A stretch of DNA of 64,000 bases from Azotimanducus sp965199815. Lineage in GTDB: Bacteria > Pseudomonadota > Gammaproteobacteria > Pseudomonadales > Azotimanducaceae. Numbering within the stretch: the first letter of the stretch is position 1; each line of letters begins with the position of its first letter. Below are positions 25,371 through 32,709 of this stretch, piece after piece. A model generated the notes under the pieces. That model saw only the letters and a program-made list of their open reading frames with translations, had not been told where the DNA came from and did no database searches. The position numbers and the translations under genes were made by a program. The stretch spans positions 124,001 through 188,000 of the forward strand of contig CBDATE010000028.1 in NCBI GenBank assembly GCA_965199815.1. Direction: 5' to 3'.

Positions 25371-26204
25371 TCATTTTTCAGGCGCTTGCGTCCAGTTGGC
25401 CGGGTTGCGACGCGCCCCTGAGCGTTTCGGTATCTTCATGCGGCTGACCGGATAGCCAGCCGCCTCCGGCAGCACCAGATACTCGTCATCGCCCTGTATC
25501 TCCTTGCGTGGCAGAACCTTGACGATCTGCGATGCGTTGGCTGCATCGATGGCCTTTGCGACTGTGCGGGTTTCGGCCAGCTTCTGCAGATTGCTCAGGG
25601 TGGGGAAGGTGATATGAAAGGTGCCTTCTCGCTCGGCATCCATGGCTGCTTGCGGGTTGATCCAGAGCGAATTCACCGACTCATGGCCGTCATGCGCCAG
25701 AACCTGATCCTCTGGTGCCGGGACGAGAAAGAACTGGGTATCGAATCTTCGTGGCACATCCACCGGAGTAACCCAGTGTGCGAAGCGAGTCAGCAGGTCG
25801 CAGGCGAGGCGCAGATCTTCCTTGATCAGAAAGTCATACAGGCCGACATCGCCCTTGTGCAGGCGGTCGCGCCAGGGTGCGAGTGCGGAGGCTGCTTCGC
25901 CGTCGATGAGTGATGCCTGACCCGCTCGACGCGCGAGCAGTACGCCGCACTCCTCGAACGCCTCTCGCAGCGCCGCGATGCGATACACGCAGAGAGCATC
26001 TTCGGGGCCATCGCAACGACTCCGCAGGCGCAGCTCTTCGTCCTGTGCGTCTGTCTTGCCGCCCGGGAACACGAAGGCACCGGACATGAAGGCCATCTTG
26101 TGGTGGCGCTGAATCATGAAGACCTCGAGGCCGACTTCGCCGTCGCGAATGGCGAGCACGGTGGCGGCAGGTACGGGTACGGCTGTGTCGGGATGACTGT
26201 TCAA
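25371..26204 (-). CDS. Nudix hydrolase, NUDT19-like
   Basis: A 277-residue Nudix-fold hydrolase. The Nudix box is split by an insertion: FVFPGGKTDAQDEE, about 18 residues, then AALREAFEECGVLL, as in NUDT7/NUDT19-type CoA-diphosphatase-like proteins. TQFFLVPAPEDQ and WINPQAAMDAEREG match this subgroup. The start is a TTG at 26204 with AAGGAA 9 to 10 bases upstream; no better codon is available. CoA derivatives are plausible substrates but not proven. Confidence 0.82.
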   Translation of the reverse strand: MNSHPDTAVPVPAATVLAIRDGEVGLEVFMIQRHHKMAFMSGAFVFPGGKTDAQDEELRLRSRCDGPEDALCVYRIAALREAFEECGVLLARRAGQASLIDGEAASALAPWRDRLHKGDVGLYDFLIKEDLRLACDLLTRFAHWVTPVDVPRRFDTQFFLVPAPEDQVLAHDGHESVNSLWINPQAAMDAEREGTFHITFPTLSNLQKLAETRTVAKAIDAANASQIVKVLPRKEIQGDDEYLVLPEAAGYPVSRMKIPKRSGARRNPANWTQAPEK

Positions 26205-26330
26205 GGCTCTGTTCCTTTCGCGGGGCTTCCTGCAAGCCTACCGGAAATCGGAGGCAACGGGCGGGCGAGTCCTGTTGTGCATCTGATTTGCCGCTTGCGT
26301 GAAGTGCGCGATGGCGAGGTAGCGGCCGCG

Positions 26331-26382
26331 CCGCCAGATTCAGTGCCGTAAGGCATTGAATCTGCGAGCAAATCAGCACATT
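26331..26382 (+). repeat. Left half of a hairpin-chain element cut by IS21
   Basis: GATTCAGTGCC-GTAA-GGCATTGAATC and GCAAATCAGC are identical to the element at 44381. The sequence stops at ACATT, where the IS21-family element begins; ACATT resumes at 28667 on the far side. The first two hairpins of the element are missing or decayed here. Confidence 0.85.
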
Positions 26383-26457
26383 TGTCAATGCCAAACGAAA
26401 AAGGGACAAAAGTGCCAAATGAAAAAGGGACAGTTTTGGGGTGATGTTGTTGGGTGT

Positions 26458-27297
26458 TCATATTGGTTGGATGGGTGATTTTTTTGGTGGTCTTCCGCGT
26501 CGTTTTGGAGGCGGAGGAGGGGAGATTTGGGCATTAGCGCGGATATGTTCCGGGATGAGTTCGGTGTGTTTTCTGAGGCGGTAGCTGGCTCCCTCGATGC
26601 GAATAACGACGGCGTGGTGGAGGAGTCGGTCGAGCAAGGCGGTAGCGAGCACTGGGTCCCCGAAGAGTTCACCCCATTCGGCGAAGCCGCGGTTTGAGGT
26701 GAGGATCATGGCACCCTTTTCGTATCTGGCGTTGACGAGTTGGAAGAAGAGGTTGGCACCTCCGGAGTCGATGGAGACATAGCCGATTTCGTCGACGATG
26801 AGCAGTGAGGGGCGGTTGTAGAAGCGGATTTTTTGGGGTAAGCGACCTTCCCTGTGGGCCTTTGCGAGCGCATCGACGAGTTCGGCGAGCGTGGTTCGGT
26901 AGACGCTTTTGCGAGCGCTGACAGCGGCGATGCCGAGAGCGAGAGCGAGGTGGCTCTTTCCGGTGCCTGGGGGGCCGAGGAGGTGGACGACCTCGGCGCG
27001 ACGGATGAAGTCGAGTTGGGCGAGCGCAAGGATGCGTTCGCGGTCGATGGAGGGTTGGAAGGTGAAGTCGAAGGATTCGAGCGTCTTGTGGGGATTGAGT
27101 CTTGCGGTTTTGAGGGCGACCCCGATGCGTCGGGTTTCACGGATATTGAGTTCGGCGGAGAGCAGGTGGTCGACAGCTTCGAGCGCGCCGATGTGTCCGA
27201 GTTCGATGTTGCGGACGATCTCGTCAAGAGATTCGAGTGCACACGGCATGTCGAGTCCGACGAGGCTGGCCTGGATGCGGTCAAGGATTCCGTTCAT
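26458..27297 (-). CDS. istB: IS21 helper ATPase IstB
   Basis: A 279-residue DnaA/DnaC-like AAA+ ATPase that helps the IstA transposase select targets. Walker A is GPPGTGKSHLALAL, Walker B LLIVDEIGYV, sensor ILTSNRGFAEW. The tail is rich in Pro/Arg/Lys (PPPPPKRRGRPPKK, an AT-hook-like end). The ATG overlaps the istA stop by 4 bp, so it is translated from the istA message. No lesions are seen. Confidence 0.93.
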   Translation of the reverse strand: MNGILDRIQASLVGLDMPCALESLDEIVRNIELGHIGALEAVDHLLSAELNIRETRRIGVALKTARLNPHKTLESFDFTFQPSIDRERILALAQLDFIRRAEVVHLLGPPGTGKSHLALALGIAAVSARKSVYRTTLAELVDALAKAHREGRLPQKIRFYNRPSLLIVDEIGYVSIDSGGANLFFQLVNARYEKGAMILTSNRGFAEWGELFGDPVLATALLDRLLHHAVVIRIEGASYRLRKHTELIPEHIRANAQISPPPPPKRRGRPPKKSPIQPI

Positions 27298-28526
27298 GGC
27301 GTATCCTCCCCGTGTGCGAGCCGCTCCCCGACGGCTGCGTAGAAGTCGAGCGGTCGCTGAGCGGGTGGTAGGAGCGCGTGTTGCGGCGCGCCCACGGGGG
27401 GTGGTGTGCGATGCCCCGGTTCGACGCGGCGGCGATTTTTTCCTGCAAGGATTGGGTGTTCGGCTATCTCGATGCCGTCTTCGAGCATGACCAGACGGCC
27501 TGGGTGTGTACGCACCTCGATAGAGCGCGCGCGTGTGGCATCAGGCACACTGTAGAAGTTTCCGCCTACCGAGACCATGCCGTCACGAGAGATCCGCCTG
27601 GTGACGGAGAGCGGGGGATCAAAGGGGCGTTTCGGGAGCGGCAGGAGAGCTGTCCGCTCGGTGTCGAACGCCTCGTTGACAACGCACCCGGTGGTGCCGT
27701 GGGTTCGGGCGTTGGCGCAGGTATGGAGCCACAGCTGGAAGCGCGCATTGAGGTCATCCAGGTTGTGGAATGTTCGAGCGAGCGCGAAGTCCTGACGGAT
27801 GTAGCGGAAGGGTCTTTCGACTTTGCCCTTGGTCTTGGCACGGTAGGGGCGGCAGGCGCGGGGTATCACGCCGTAGTGGTCGAGCATGGCGACCAGAGAA
27901 GGGTTGTAATTCACGGTACCGTCTGAGTGCTCGCCGGTGATTGCGGTCTTCATGCGGTCGTAGAGGATGTGAGACGGTGCCCCGCGTAGAGCCTCAAACG
28001 CCTCAATATGACACCGCAACACGGTCTGGAGGTTTTGGTCAAATCCGAACCGTCCCCACATCCAGCGGCTGTGAGAGAGGACGATAAGGAACAGCCAGGT
28101 GACTCTGGTGGTATCGGGGTCATCCTCGAAGGTGAACTTGAAGTGCGCGAAATCGACCTGCGCCTGTTGCCCGGGCGGTGTCTCGAAACGGCGCTCGAAG
28201 GCTGCCTCCACGGGCGAGCGCACTGCTCGCAGGAAGTCGGTGACTGTGGAGTAGCCCCCGATATAGCCGCGTTCGCGGATTTCTCGGAACAAGCGGCGAG
28301 CGGACAGTCCGGGATGGTCGGACAGGCGCTTGGCAAGGTAGTCGGTATAGGGGTCGAGCAGCCGCGGCTTCGGCGCTCTCGGGCGGTAGGTGGCGGGCAT
28401 CATCCCCCGTTCAAGGTGCCTGTACACGGTTTTGCGGTTGAGTCCCGTGTGCTTGGCGATGGCCGAGACGCTCAATCCTTGGTGTTTCAAGTCGTGGATC
28501 ATGACGATGTTCCCTGATGTGACCAT
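27294..28526 (-). CDS. istA: IS21 transposase IstA
   Basis: A 410-residue DDE transposase. The N-terminal HTH is LSVSAIAKHTGLNRKTVYRHL. The catalytic core includes QVDFAHFKF, LIVLSHSRWMWG, and a downstream PYRAKTKGKVERPFRYI that supplies the Glu. ATG 28526 was chosen; the frame is open much further upstream through the tandem array, but that part is repeat DNA with no relation to IstA. The gene is intact, so the element may be active. Confidence 0.92.
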   Translation of the reverse strand: MVTSGNIVMIHDLKHQGLSVSAIAKHTGLNRKTVYRHLERGMMPATYRPRAPKPRLLDPYTDYLAKRLSDHPGLSARRLFREIRERGYIGGYSTVTDFLRAVRSPVEAAFERRFETPPGQQAQVDFAHFKFTFEDDPDTTRVTWLFLIVLSHSRWMWGRFGFDQNLQTVLRCHIEAFEALRGAPSHILYDRMKTAITGEHSDGTVNYNPSLVAMLDHYGVIPRACRPYRAKTKGKVERPFRYIRQDFALARTFHNLDDLNARFQLWLHTCANARTHGTTGCVVNEAFDTERTALLPLPKRPFDPPLSVTRRISRDGMVSVGGNFYSVPDATRARSIEVRTHPGRLVMLEDGIEIAEHPILAGKNRRRVEPGHRTPPPVGAPQHALLPPAQRPLDFYAAVGERLAHGEDTP

Positions 28527-28567
28527 TGGTGAGTCCCCACGTGAAGAAGGGGACATGAAAAGCGAAG

Positions 28568-28615
28568 TTGTGTGTCTTGCGCACCGCCCCATGGGGCGGT
28601 GTGCAAGACACACAA
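28568..28615. promoter_or_regulatory. 48-bp near-perfect palindrome upstream of istA
   Basis: TTGTGTGTCTTGC and CACCGCCCC on the left mirror GGGGCGGTG and GCAAGACACACAA on the right, with one mismatch and the centre CCCCATGGGG. It lies 42 bp before istA inside the IS end. It may block read-through transcription into the element or bind a protein; both are inferences. Confidence 0.6.
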
Positions 28616-28660
28616 CTGTCCCTTTTTCGTTTGGCACTTTTGGGTATTTTTCCTTCGGCA

Positions 28661-28690
28661 TTGACAACATTTTTGCAGGACAGCAAAAAT
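28661..28690 (+). promoter_or_regulatory. Possible outward promoter at the IS21 right end
   Basis: TTGACA at 28661-28666 is the exact tip of the IS. AAAAAT lies 18 bp further, inside the first 71-bp unit, giving a weak -10. IS21-family ends are known to carry outward -35 boxes. Transcripts from here would read through the whole tandem array on the plus strand. Confidence 0.35.
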
Positions 28691-29096
28691 GCACGGCGGA
28701 GCCGCCCGCAGGGGCGGGCACAAGGAAGTGCCCGCTGACATTTTTGCAGGACAGCAAAAATGCACGGCGGAGCCGCCCGCAGGGGCGGGCACAAGGAAGT
28801 GCCCGCTGACATTTTTGCAGGAGAGCAAAAATGCACGGCGGAGCCGCCCGCAGGGGCGGGCACAAGGAAGTGCCCGCTGACATTTTTGCAGGAGAGCAAA
28901 AATGCACGGCGGAGCCGCCCGCAGGGGCGGGCACAAGGAAGTGCCCGCTGACATTTTTGCAGGAGAGCAAAAATGCACGGCGGAGCCGCCCGCAGGGGCG
29001 GGCACAAGGAAGTGCCCGCTGACATTTTTGCAGGAGAGCAAAAATGCACGGCGGAGCCGCCCGCAGGGGCGGGCACAAGGAAGTGCCCGCTGCGGC
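28670..29096 (+). repeat. Six tandem 71-bp hairpin units
   Basis: Units begin at 28670, 28741, 28812, 28883, 28954 and 29025 and are nearly identical. Units 1-2 have CAGGACAGC where units 3-6 have CAGGAGAGC. Each unit folds into ATTTTTGC-AGGACA-GCAAAAAT, CGGC-GGA-GCCG, GCCCGC-AGGG-GCGGGC or the alternative GCGGGCAC-AAGGAA-GTGCCCGC. The period is not a multiple of three, so the open frames through it are not genes. A single unit exists at 44471-44545. Confidence 0.93.
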
Positions 29097-29153
29097 GTAC
29101 ATCTGATTTGCGAATCTGATCAAGTCCACGGATGGACTTGATCAGAACATGCC
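29097..29153 (+). repeat. Right end of the hairpin-chain element
   Basis: TCTGATTTGCGAATC followed by TGATCAAGTCCA-CGGA-TGGACTTGATCA and CAGAACATGCC is the same terminal module as at 16945-16995 and 44545-44600. With the left half at 26331 it shows that one element, enlarged by tandem units and split by IS21, spans 26331-29153. The next 190 bp to the following gene hold nothing I recognise. Confidence 0.88.
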
Positions 29154-29342
29154 TTGGTTTCGAGACCATCGAATTTTCGAGCTTCCCTGTCTTTTCAGGC
29201 CACTGCGGGTAGATGTGCGGACAACGCATTTCCTGTTCCTGACATCTGCTACAAATTAATGAGTCAGGACACATGTGTATCGCGATAAAATGAACTCAAG
29301 TGGCACTCGCAGACCCGGCCAATTTCCCTGATCGAAATCTAC

Positions 29343-30296
29343 ATGGTTGTTGGCTTCCTGTTGGCGGCTTATGCGGTGGTCGCCAACGATTCGATTCAGA
29401 CGCTTGGAACCTTTCTCTCATCCAACGCCCACCGTCCCTGGTGGCTGCTATGGATATTCGGCTCCGGTGTGCTGTGCGCCGTGCTTGCCTATGGATGGTT
29501 CGTCAATGCCAGTGATGTATCCTACGGGCGCCTCGACAAATTTCCCGTCCCCGAAGGCGGGCTGAGCTGGGTTCATGTCATCCCACCGCTCGCGCTGCTC
29601 ATCCTGACGCGCCTCGGCGTACCGGTGAGCACCACCTTTCTCGTGCTCACCGTGTTCAGTTTCAGCGATATCGGCACCATTCATGCCATGCTCGCCAAGT
29701 CCGCGCTCGGCTACCTCACCGCCTTCGTGGTCGCCATCCTGCTGTTTCGATTCGTCTTTCATCGCGCCTCGGCCTGGTTTCACCGCACACGCGACATGCC
29801 TATATCCGGCTACTGGGTGGTGTTGCAGTGGCTCTCGACGGCGTTTCTGTGGAGCCAGTGGCTGATTCAGGACCTCGCCAACATATTCGTCTATCTGCCG
29901 CGACAACTGCCAGTTGAATGGCTGATCTTCGGTGTATTGGTGCTCATCTCCATGCAGGGATACATCTTCTATCAGTTCGGCGGTACCATTCAGAAGATTG
30001 TCCTGTCCAAGACCGACACCACGGACATACGCGCGGCGACCATCATCGATTTCATCTACGGCCTGGTGCTTCTGACTTTCAAGGAAGTCAGCAACATTCC
30101 CATGAGCACCACTTGGGTGTTTCTCGGCCTGCTCGCCGGGCGCGAGTTCGCGCTGTCTCTCTACCTCGCAGACACGAAGTTCGAGCGCACCTTCAGAACC
30201 GTATCCCTGGACGCTGCCAAAGCACTTGCCGGGCTGATTGTCAGCGTTCTGCTCGCATTCGGGCTGCCCTGGATCAACAGTTTGATTTTCGCCTGA
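29343..30296 (+). CDS. PiT-like multi-pass membrane protein
   Basis: A 317-residue membrane protein with about eight to nine hydrophobic segments. Two PiT phosphate-transporter-like repeats are visible: FLLAAYAVVANDSIQTLGTFL with LGVPVSTTFLVLTVFS, and KEVSNIPMSTTWVFLGLLAGREFALSL in the second half. Substrate could be phosphate or another anion; the motifs differ from canonical PitA. ATG 29343 is the first usable start though a good ribosome site is lacking. Confidence 0.7.
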   Translation: MVVGFLLAAYAVVANDSIQTLGTFLSSNAHRPWWLLWIFGSGVLCAVLAYGWFVNASDVSYGRLDKFPVPEGGLSWVHVIPPLALLILTRLGVPVSTTFLVLTVFSFSDIGTIHAMLAKSALGYLTAFVVAILLFRFVFHRASAWFHRTRDMPISGYWVVLQWLSTAFLWSQWLIQDLANIFVYLPRQLPVEWLIFGVLVLISMQGYIFYQFGGTIQKIVLSKTDTTDIRAATIIDFIYGLVLLTFKEVSNIPMSTTWVFLGLLAGREFALSLYLADTKFERTFRTVSLDAAKALAGLIVSVLLAFGLPWINSLIFA

Positions 30297-30309
30297 GTCA
30301 GGCCCCGAG

Positions 30310-31365
30310 TCAGGCTTGAGGTAGCCTGGTCAGGCCACGACAGAAATCGGCGATGCTGCGCGCGGTTTCCCGGCTCACTTCGGGACACATGCTGGGCAGA
30401 ATCTCGGTGCCATGAATGCTGCCCATCACCTGTCGGCACTGGGCTTGAACCCCCGCTTGCAACAGCAGCCGATAGAAGGCGATACCCTCGTCGCGCAAGG
30501 GGTCGAGTTCGTTCACGCTAATCACCGTGGGCGGTAATCCGCGCACATCATCGGCAGTGGCAAACCCGGGCCAGGCGAGCGGATTCTTGCGCTCCAGTTC
30601 TTCGATGCCATACGCCATGGCCCCGTAATTGTTGTGCAGGTCCAGCAAAATCCCGTTGTTCTCAATCGAGGACGGATATGCGTCCTGCGGCCAGGAACCG
30701 GCAATGTAGGGACACAAGGCATAAAGGCCGCGAATGAGGCCAATATCGCCTTCCCGCAGCAGCCGCATACCGGTCGCAAGCGTCAGATTCCCGCCGCCAC
30801 TTTCCCCGGCAATGATGATCTGCCTGGCATCAATACCAAGCTCGGCGGCGTTTGCGCTCAGCCACTTGATGCCCGAAACGCAGTCGTTCAAGCCGGCGGG
30901 GAAGGGCGCGACCTCTGGTACCGAGGACGGGGTCAGGGCATTCCTGAAATCGACCATGGCAACAGCCACGCCCTGCGCGGCGATGATCTTGCCCCAGGCG
31001 CGATAATTGCCGTCATAGCAGGACAGGGTGATCATGCCGCCACCGTGTATGTAATAGACACAGGGCAGGGCATCATCCACCTGCGGGCGGATGAACTGGA
31101 TGCGGATCTGATTACCGTCCGGTTGCGAGTCAAGCACATGAGGTTCGATGGCAAGACCCGTGGACGGTGCCACTTCTTCGTTATCAAACATTTCAAGCAG
31201 CACTTTGGTGGTTTCGGCCTGCTTCCTGGCGGTCTCGCTGTTAACGGATTCGAGGGCCGCCTCGCGGCTTTCCATGTTGGCCCATCCAACAGGCGGAAAT
31301 GCAGCCAGTACCGACCTGATGCGTGGATCAATGCGCGGGTCGGTTGTCAGATCGAAATTGCTCAT
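30310..31365 (-). CDS. Alpha/beta hydrolase, hormone-sensitive-lipase family
   Basis: A 351-residue esterase or lipase. The oxyanion-hole motif is YIHGGGM, the nucleophile Ser is in GESGGGN, the Asp in NELDPLRDEG and the His in GSIHGTE, all spaced as in the HSL (family IV) group. ATG 31365 gives MSNFDLTTDPRIDP. It is convergent with the membrane protein, only 13 bp between stops. The natural ester substrate is unknown. Confidence 0.87.
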   Translation of the reverse strand: MSNFDLTTDPRIDPRIRSVLAAFPPVGWANMESREAALESVNSETARKQAETTKVLLEMFDNEEVAPSTGLAIEPHVLDSQPDGNQIRIQFIRPQVDDALPCVYYIHGGGMITLSCYDGNYRAWGKIIAAQGVAVAMVDFRNALTPSSVPEVAPFPAGLNDCVSGIKWLSANAAELGIDARQIIIAGESGGGNLTLATGMRLLREGDIGLIRGLYALCPYIAGSWPQDAYPSSIENNGILLDLHNNYGAMAYGIEELERKNPLAWPGFATADDVRGLPPTVISVNELDPLRDEGIAFYRLLLQAGVQAQCRQVMGSIHGTEILPSMCPEVSRETARSIADFCRGLTRLPQA

Positions 31366-31531
31366 GCCAGAGGCTCCTCCAAGGCTGGATGTAAAACGAG
31401 TGCATGCGTATGCTACCTGATGCAGCACCGGAATCCTTGCATCGACATCCTTGGGTTGAGGAAACTATGAACAATCAGGGTCCCCTTGCGGCCCCGTGGT
31501 CCGCCTTGTGCAGGAGCTGCACTCAATCTCC

Positions 31532-31753
31532 TCAAAGATAACGCTGTCGGCGACGTTCGCGTACCAGCGCTTCGAATTCAAGCTGCTCGAACACGCGGTC
31601 GCGCTTGAATGCCTGCCACATGCAGACCACCCCGAGAATGAGAAACGGAATCCCCGGCAAGAGTGGCAGAAGTACGCCGACCAGACCAATCACGAGAGAG
31701 ATCAAGCCAAGCGCGAACCAGAAAAGGCGGGTAAAAGCGGATCTTTCCTTCAT
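31532..31753 (-). CDS. Small two-helix membrane protein
   Basis: A 73-residue protein: a hydrophobic hairpin (LFWFALGLISLVIGLVGVLLPLLPGIPFLILGVVCMW) between a short basic head and a charged C-terminal helix (EQLEFEALVRERRRQRYL). The LLPGIPFLIL core resembles the PGPGW/DUF454-type small membrane proteins. AAGGAAAG precedes the ATG. Function unknown. Confidence 0.6.
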   Translation of the reverse strand: MKERSAFTRLFWFALGLISLVIGLVGVLLPLLPGIPFLILGVVCMWQAFKRDRVFEQLEFEALVRERRRQRYL

Positions 31754-31929
31754 ATTGAATTACTCCTGTGCTCAGCCGGAGAACAAGCAATTCATGTGCC
31801 ATCCGGAGACCTGCGGAAACACTCAATAAATCAACAGGTTAATGTCATGCGCTGGGCGAACACGAAAGTCAGGTGAGTCCGTGCTCTGTGTATTTCGCCA
31901 CCGATTGGCGAAATTGACTAACTGTAATT

Positions 31930-32010
31930 TATTCGGTTGGCTTTCAGGCTATGGTTCATCGAGAGCGCGGGATTCGGATCCTGCGGCGTGTCGGCGACCT
32001 TCGTCAGCAC
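31930..32010 (-). pseudogene. Diverged duplicate of the cysE 3' end
   Basis: On the minus strand the translation VADTPQDPNPALSMNHSLKANRIN parallels the cysE tail VGRPKDLTPALSMDHSLEGSRSNN. The DNA shares CAGGCTATGGT and many positions around it with 36945-37000. The rest of cysE is absent. It borders the AAA-ATPase array on the left while true cysE borders it on the right. The remainder of 31754-32105 shows no gene. Confidence 0.6.
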
Positions 32011-32105
32011 CACGCCATGTCGATATACTGCGCCTGAGGAGTGGCTGAAAGCGAGTTGGACGGTAGCTGTTCGGTTGCTGTCCTGGCTTACGGTACCCAC
32101 GCGCA

Positions 32106-32687
32106 ATGAAACAGAAGCTTCCAATTGGTATTCAGACCTTCCGCGAGATTCGCGAGGAGGGGTACTACTTTCTTGATACGTTGAAGGAGCTGTTCGAGGG
32201 TAGCGAGGAGCTGTTCAGGGGGCTGGCCATCCACGGGGATTGGGACTGGGACTGGTCGGTGCGCTATCCGGTGGTGCGGCTCGGCTTCGGGTCGGGCAAC
32301 TTCAAGGAGCCTGGATCCGTGTGCACAAGCCTGATGGCGCAATTGGATACTGCCGAGCAAGAGGCTTCGGTAGAACCGCGTTATGACACGGCACCGGAGC
32401 GCTTCGGCCACCCGATTCGCACCCTGCATGAGCGCACGGGTCAGCCGGTCTCGACCGATGTGGACGAGATGGCCACCGAGGCGCTGCTGTTCCAGACCGG
32501 TTACCTGACTATCCGGGCAGTCGAGAAGCGTGGCGACAGCACGTACTACCGGCTGGGGTACCCGAACCGCGAGGTGCGTCTGAGTATGAATCGGTGCCTG
32601 CTGGCGGAGGGCGACACCATTCCGGCCGAGTTCAGCAGCGAATCGCGCTCTCTGGTGGGGTTCGAGGCAGAGCAGGTGTCATCCTGA
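32106..32687 (+). pseudogene. AAA-ATPase/PD-(D/E)XK protein, copy 1, internally deleted
   Basis: A 193-codon in-frame remnant of the family seen intact at 32710. Three segments are missing: the Walker A region (sequence jumps from REEGYY to FLDTLKELF), everything from HERTGQ to STDVDEMATEAL, and most of the nuclease domain. The final AEFSSESRSLVGFEAEQV is retained. Without a P-loop or nuclease site it cannot have the parent activity. It shares its second and third deletion junctions with copy 3. Confidence 0.85.
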
Positions 32688-32709
32688 TGAGTTACGGTAT
32701 CGACAGACC

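Larger units (their letters stand above)
26383..28666 (-). mobile_element. IS21-family insertion sequence (intact)
   Basis: A 2,284-bp element with TG...CA ends. Terminal sequences TGTCAATGCC (left) and GGCATTGACA (right) are inverted, and inner repeats with GAAAAAGGGACA occur at both ends, the multiple terminal repeats typical of IS21. It carries istA and istB overlapping by ATGA. ACATT is duplicated on both sides (26378-26382 and 28667-28671). The empty site can be seen in the related element at 44470-44490, which reads GCACATTTTTGCAGG without interruption. Confidence 0.92.

Noticed and set aside
28670..29096. CRISPR array
   Set aside because: Units are tandem and identical along their whole 71 bp with no unique spacers, and there are no cas genes.
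28499..29129. Open frames in several phases through the 71-bp array (VPAPAGGSAVHFC-type repeats), some fused to istA
   Set aside because: The unit length is not a multiple of three and every frame is repeat translation. istA has a normal start at 28526, so the upstream extension is not protein.
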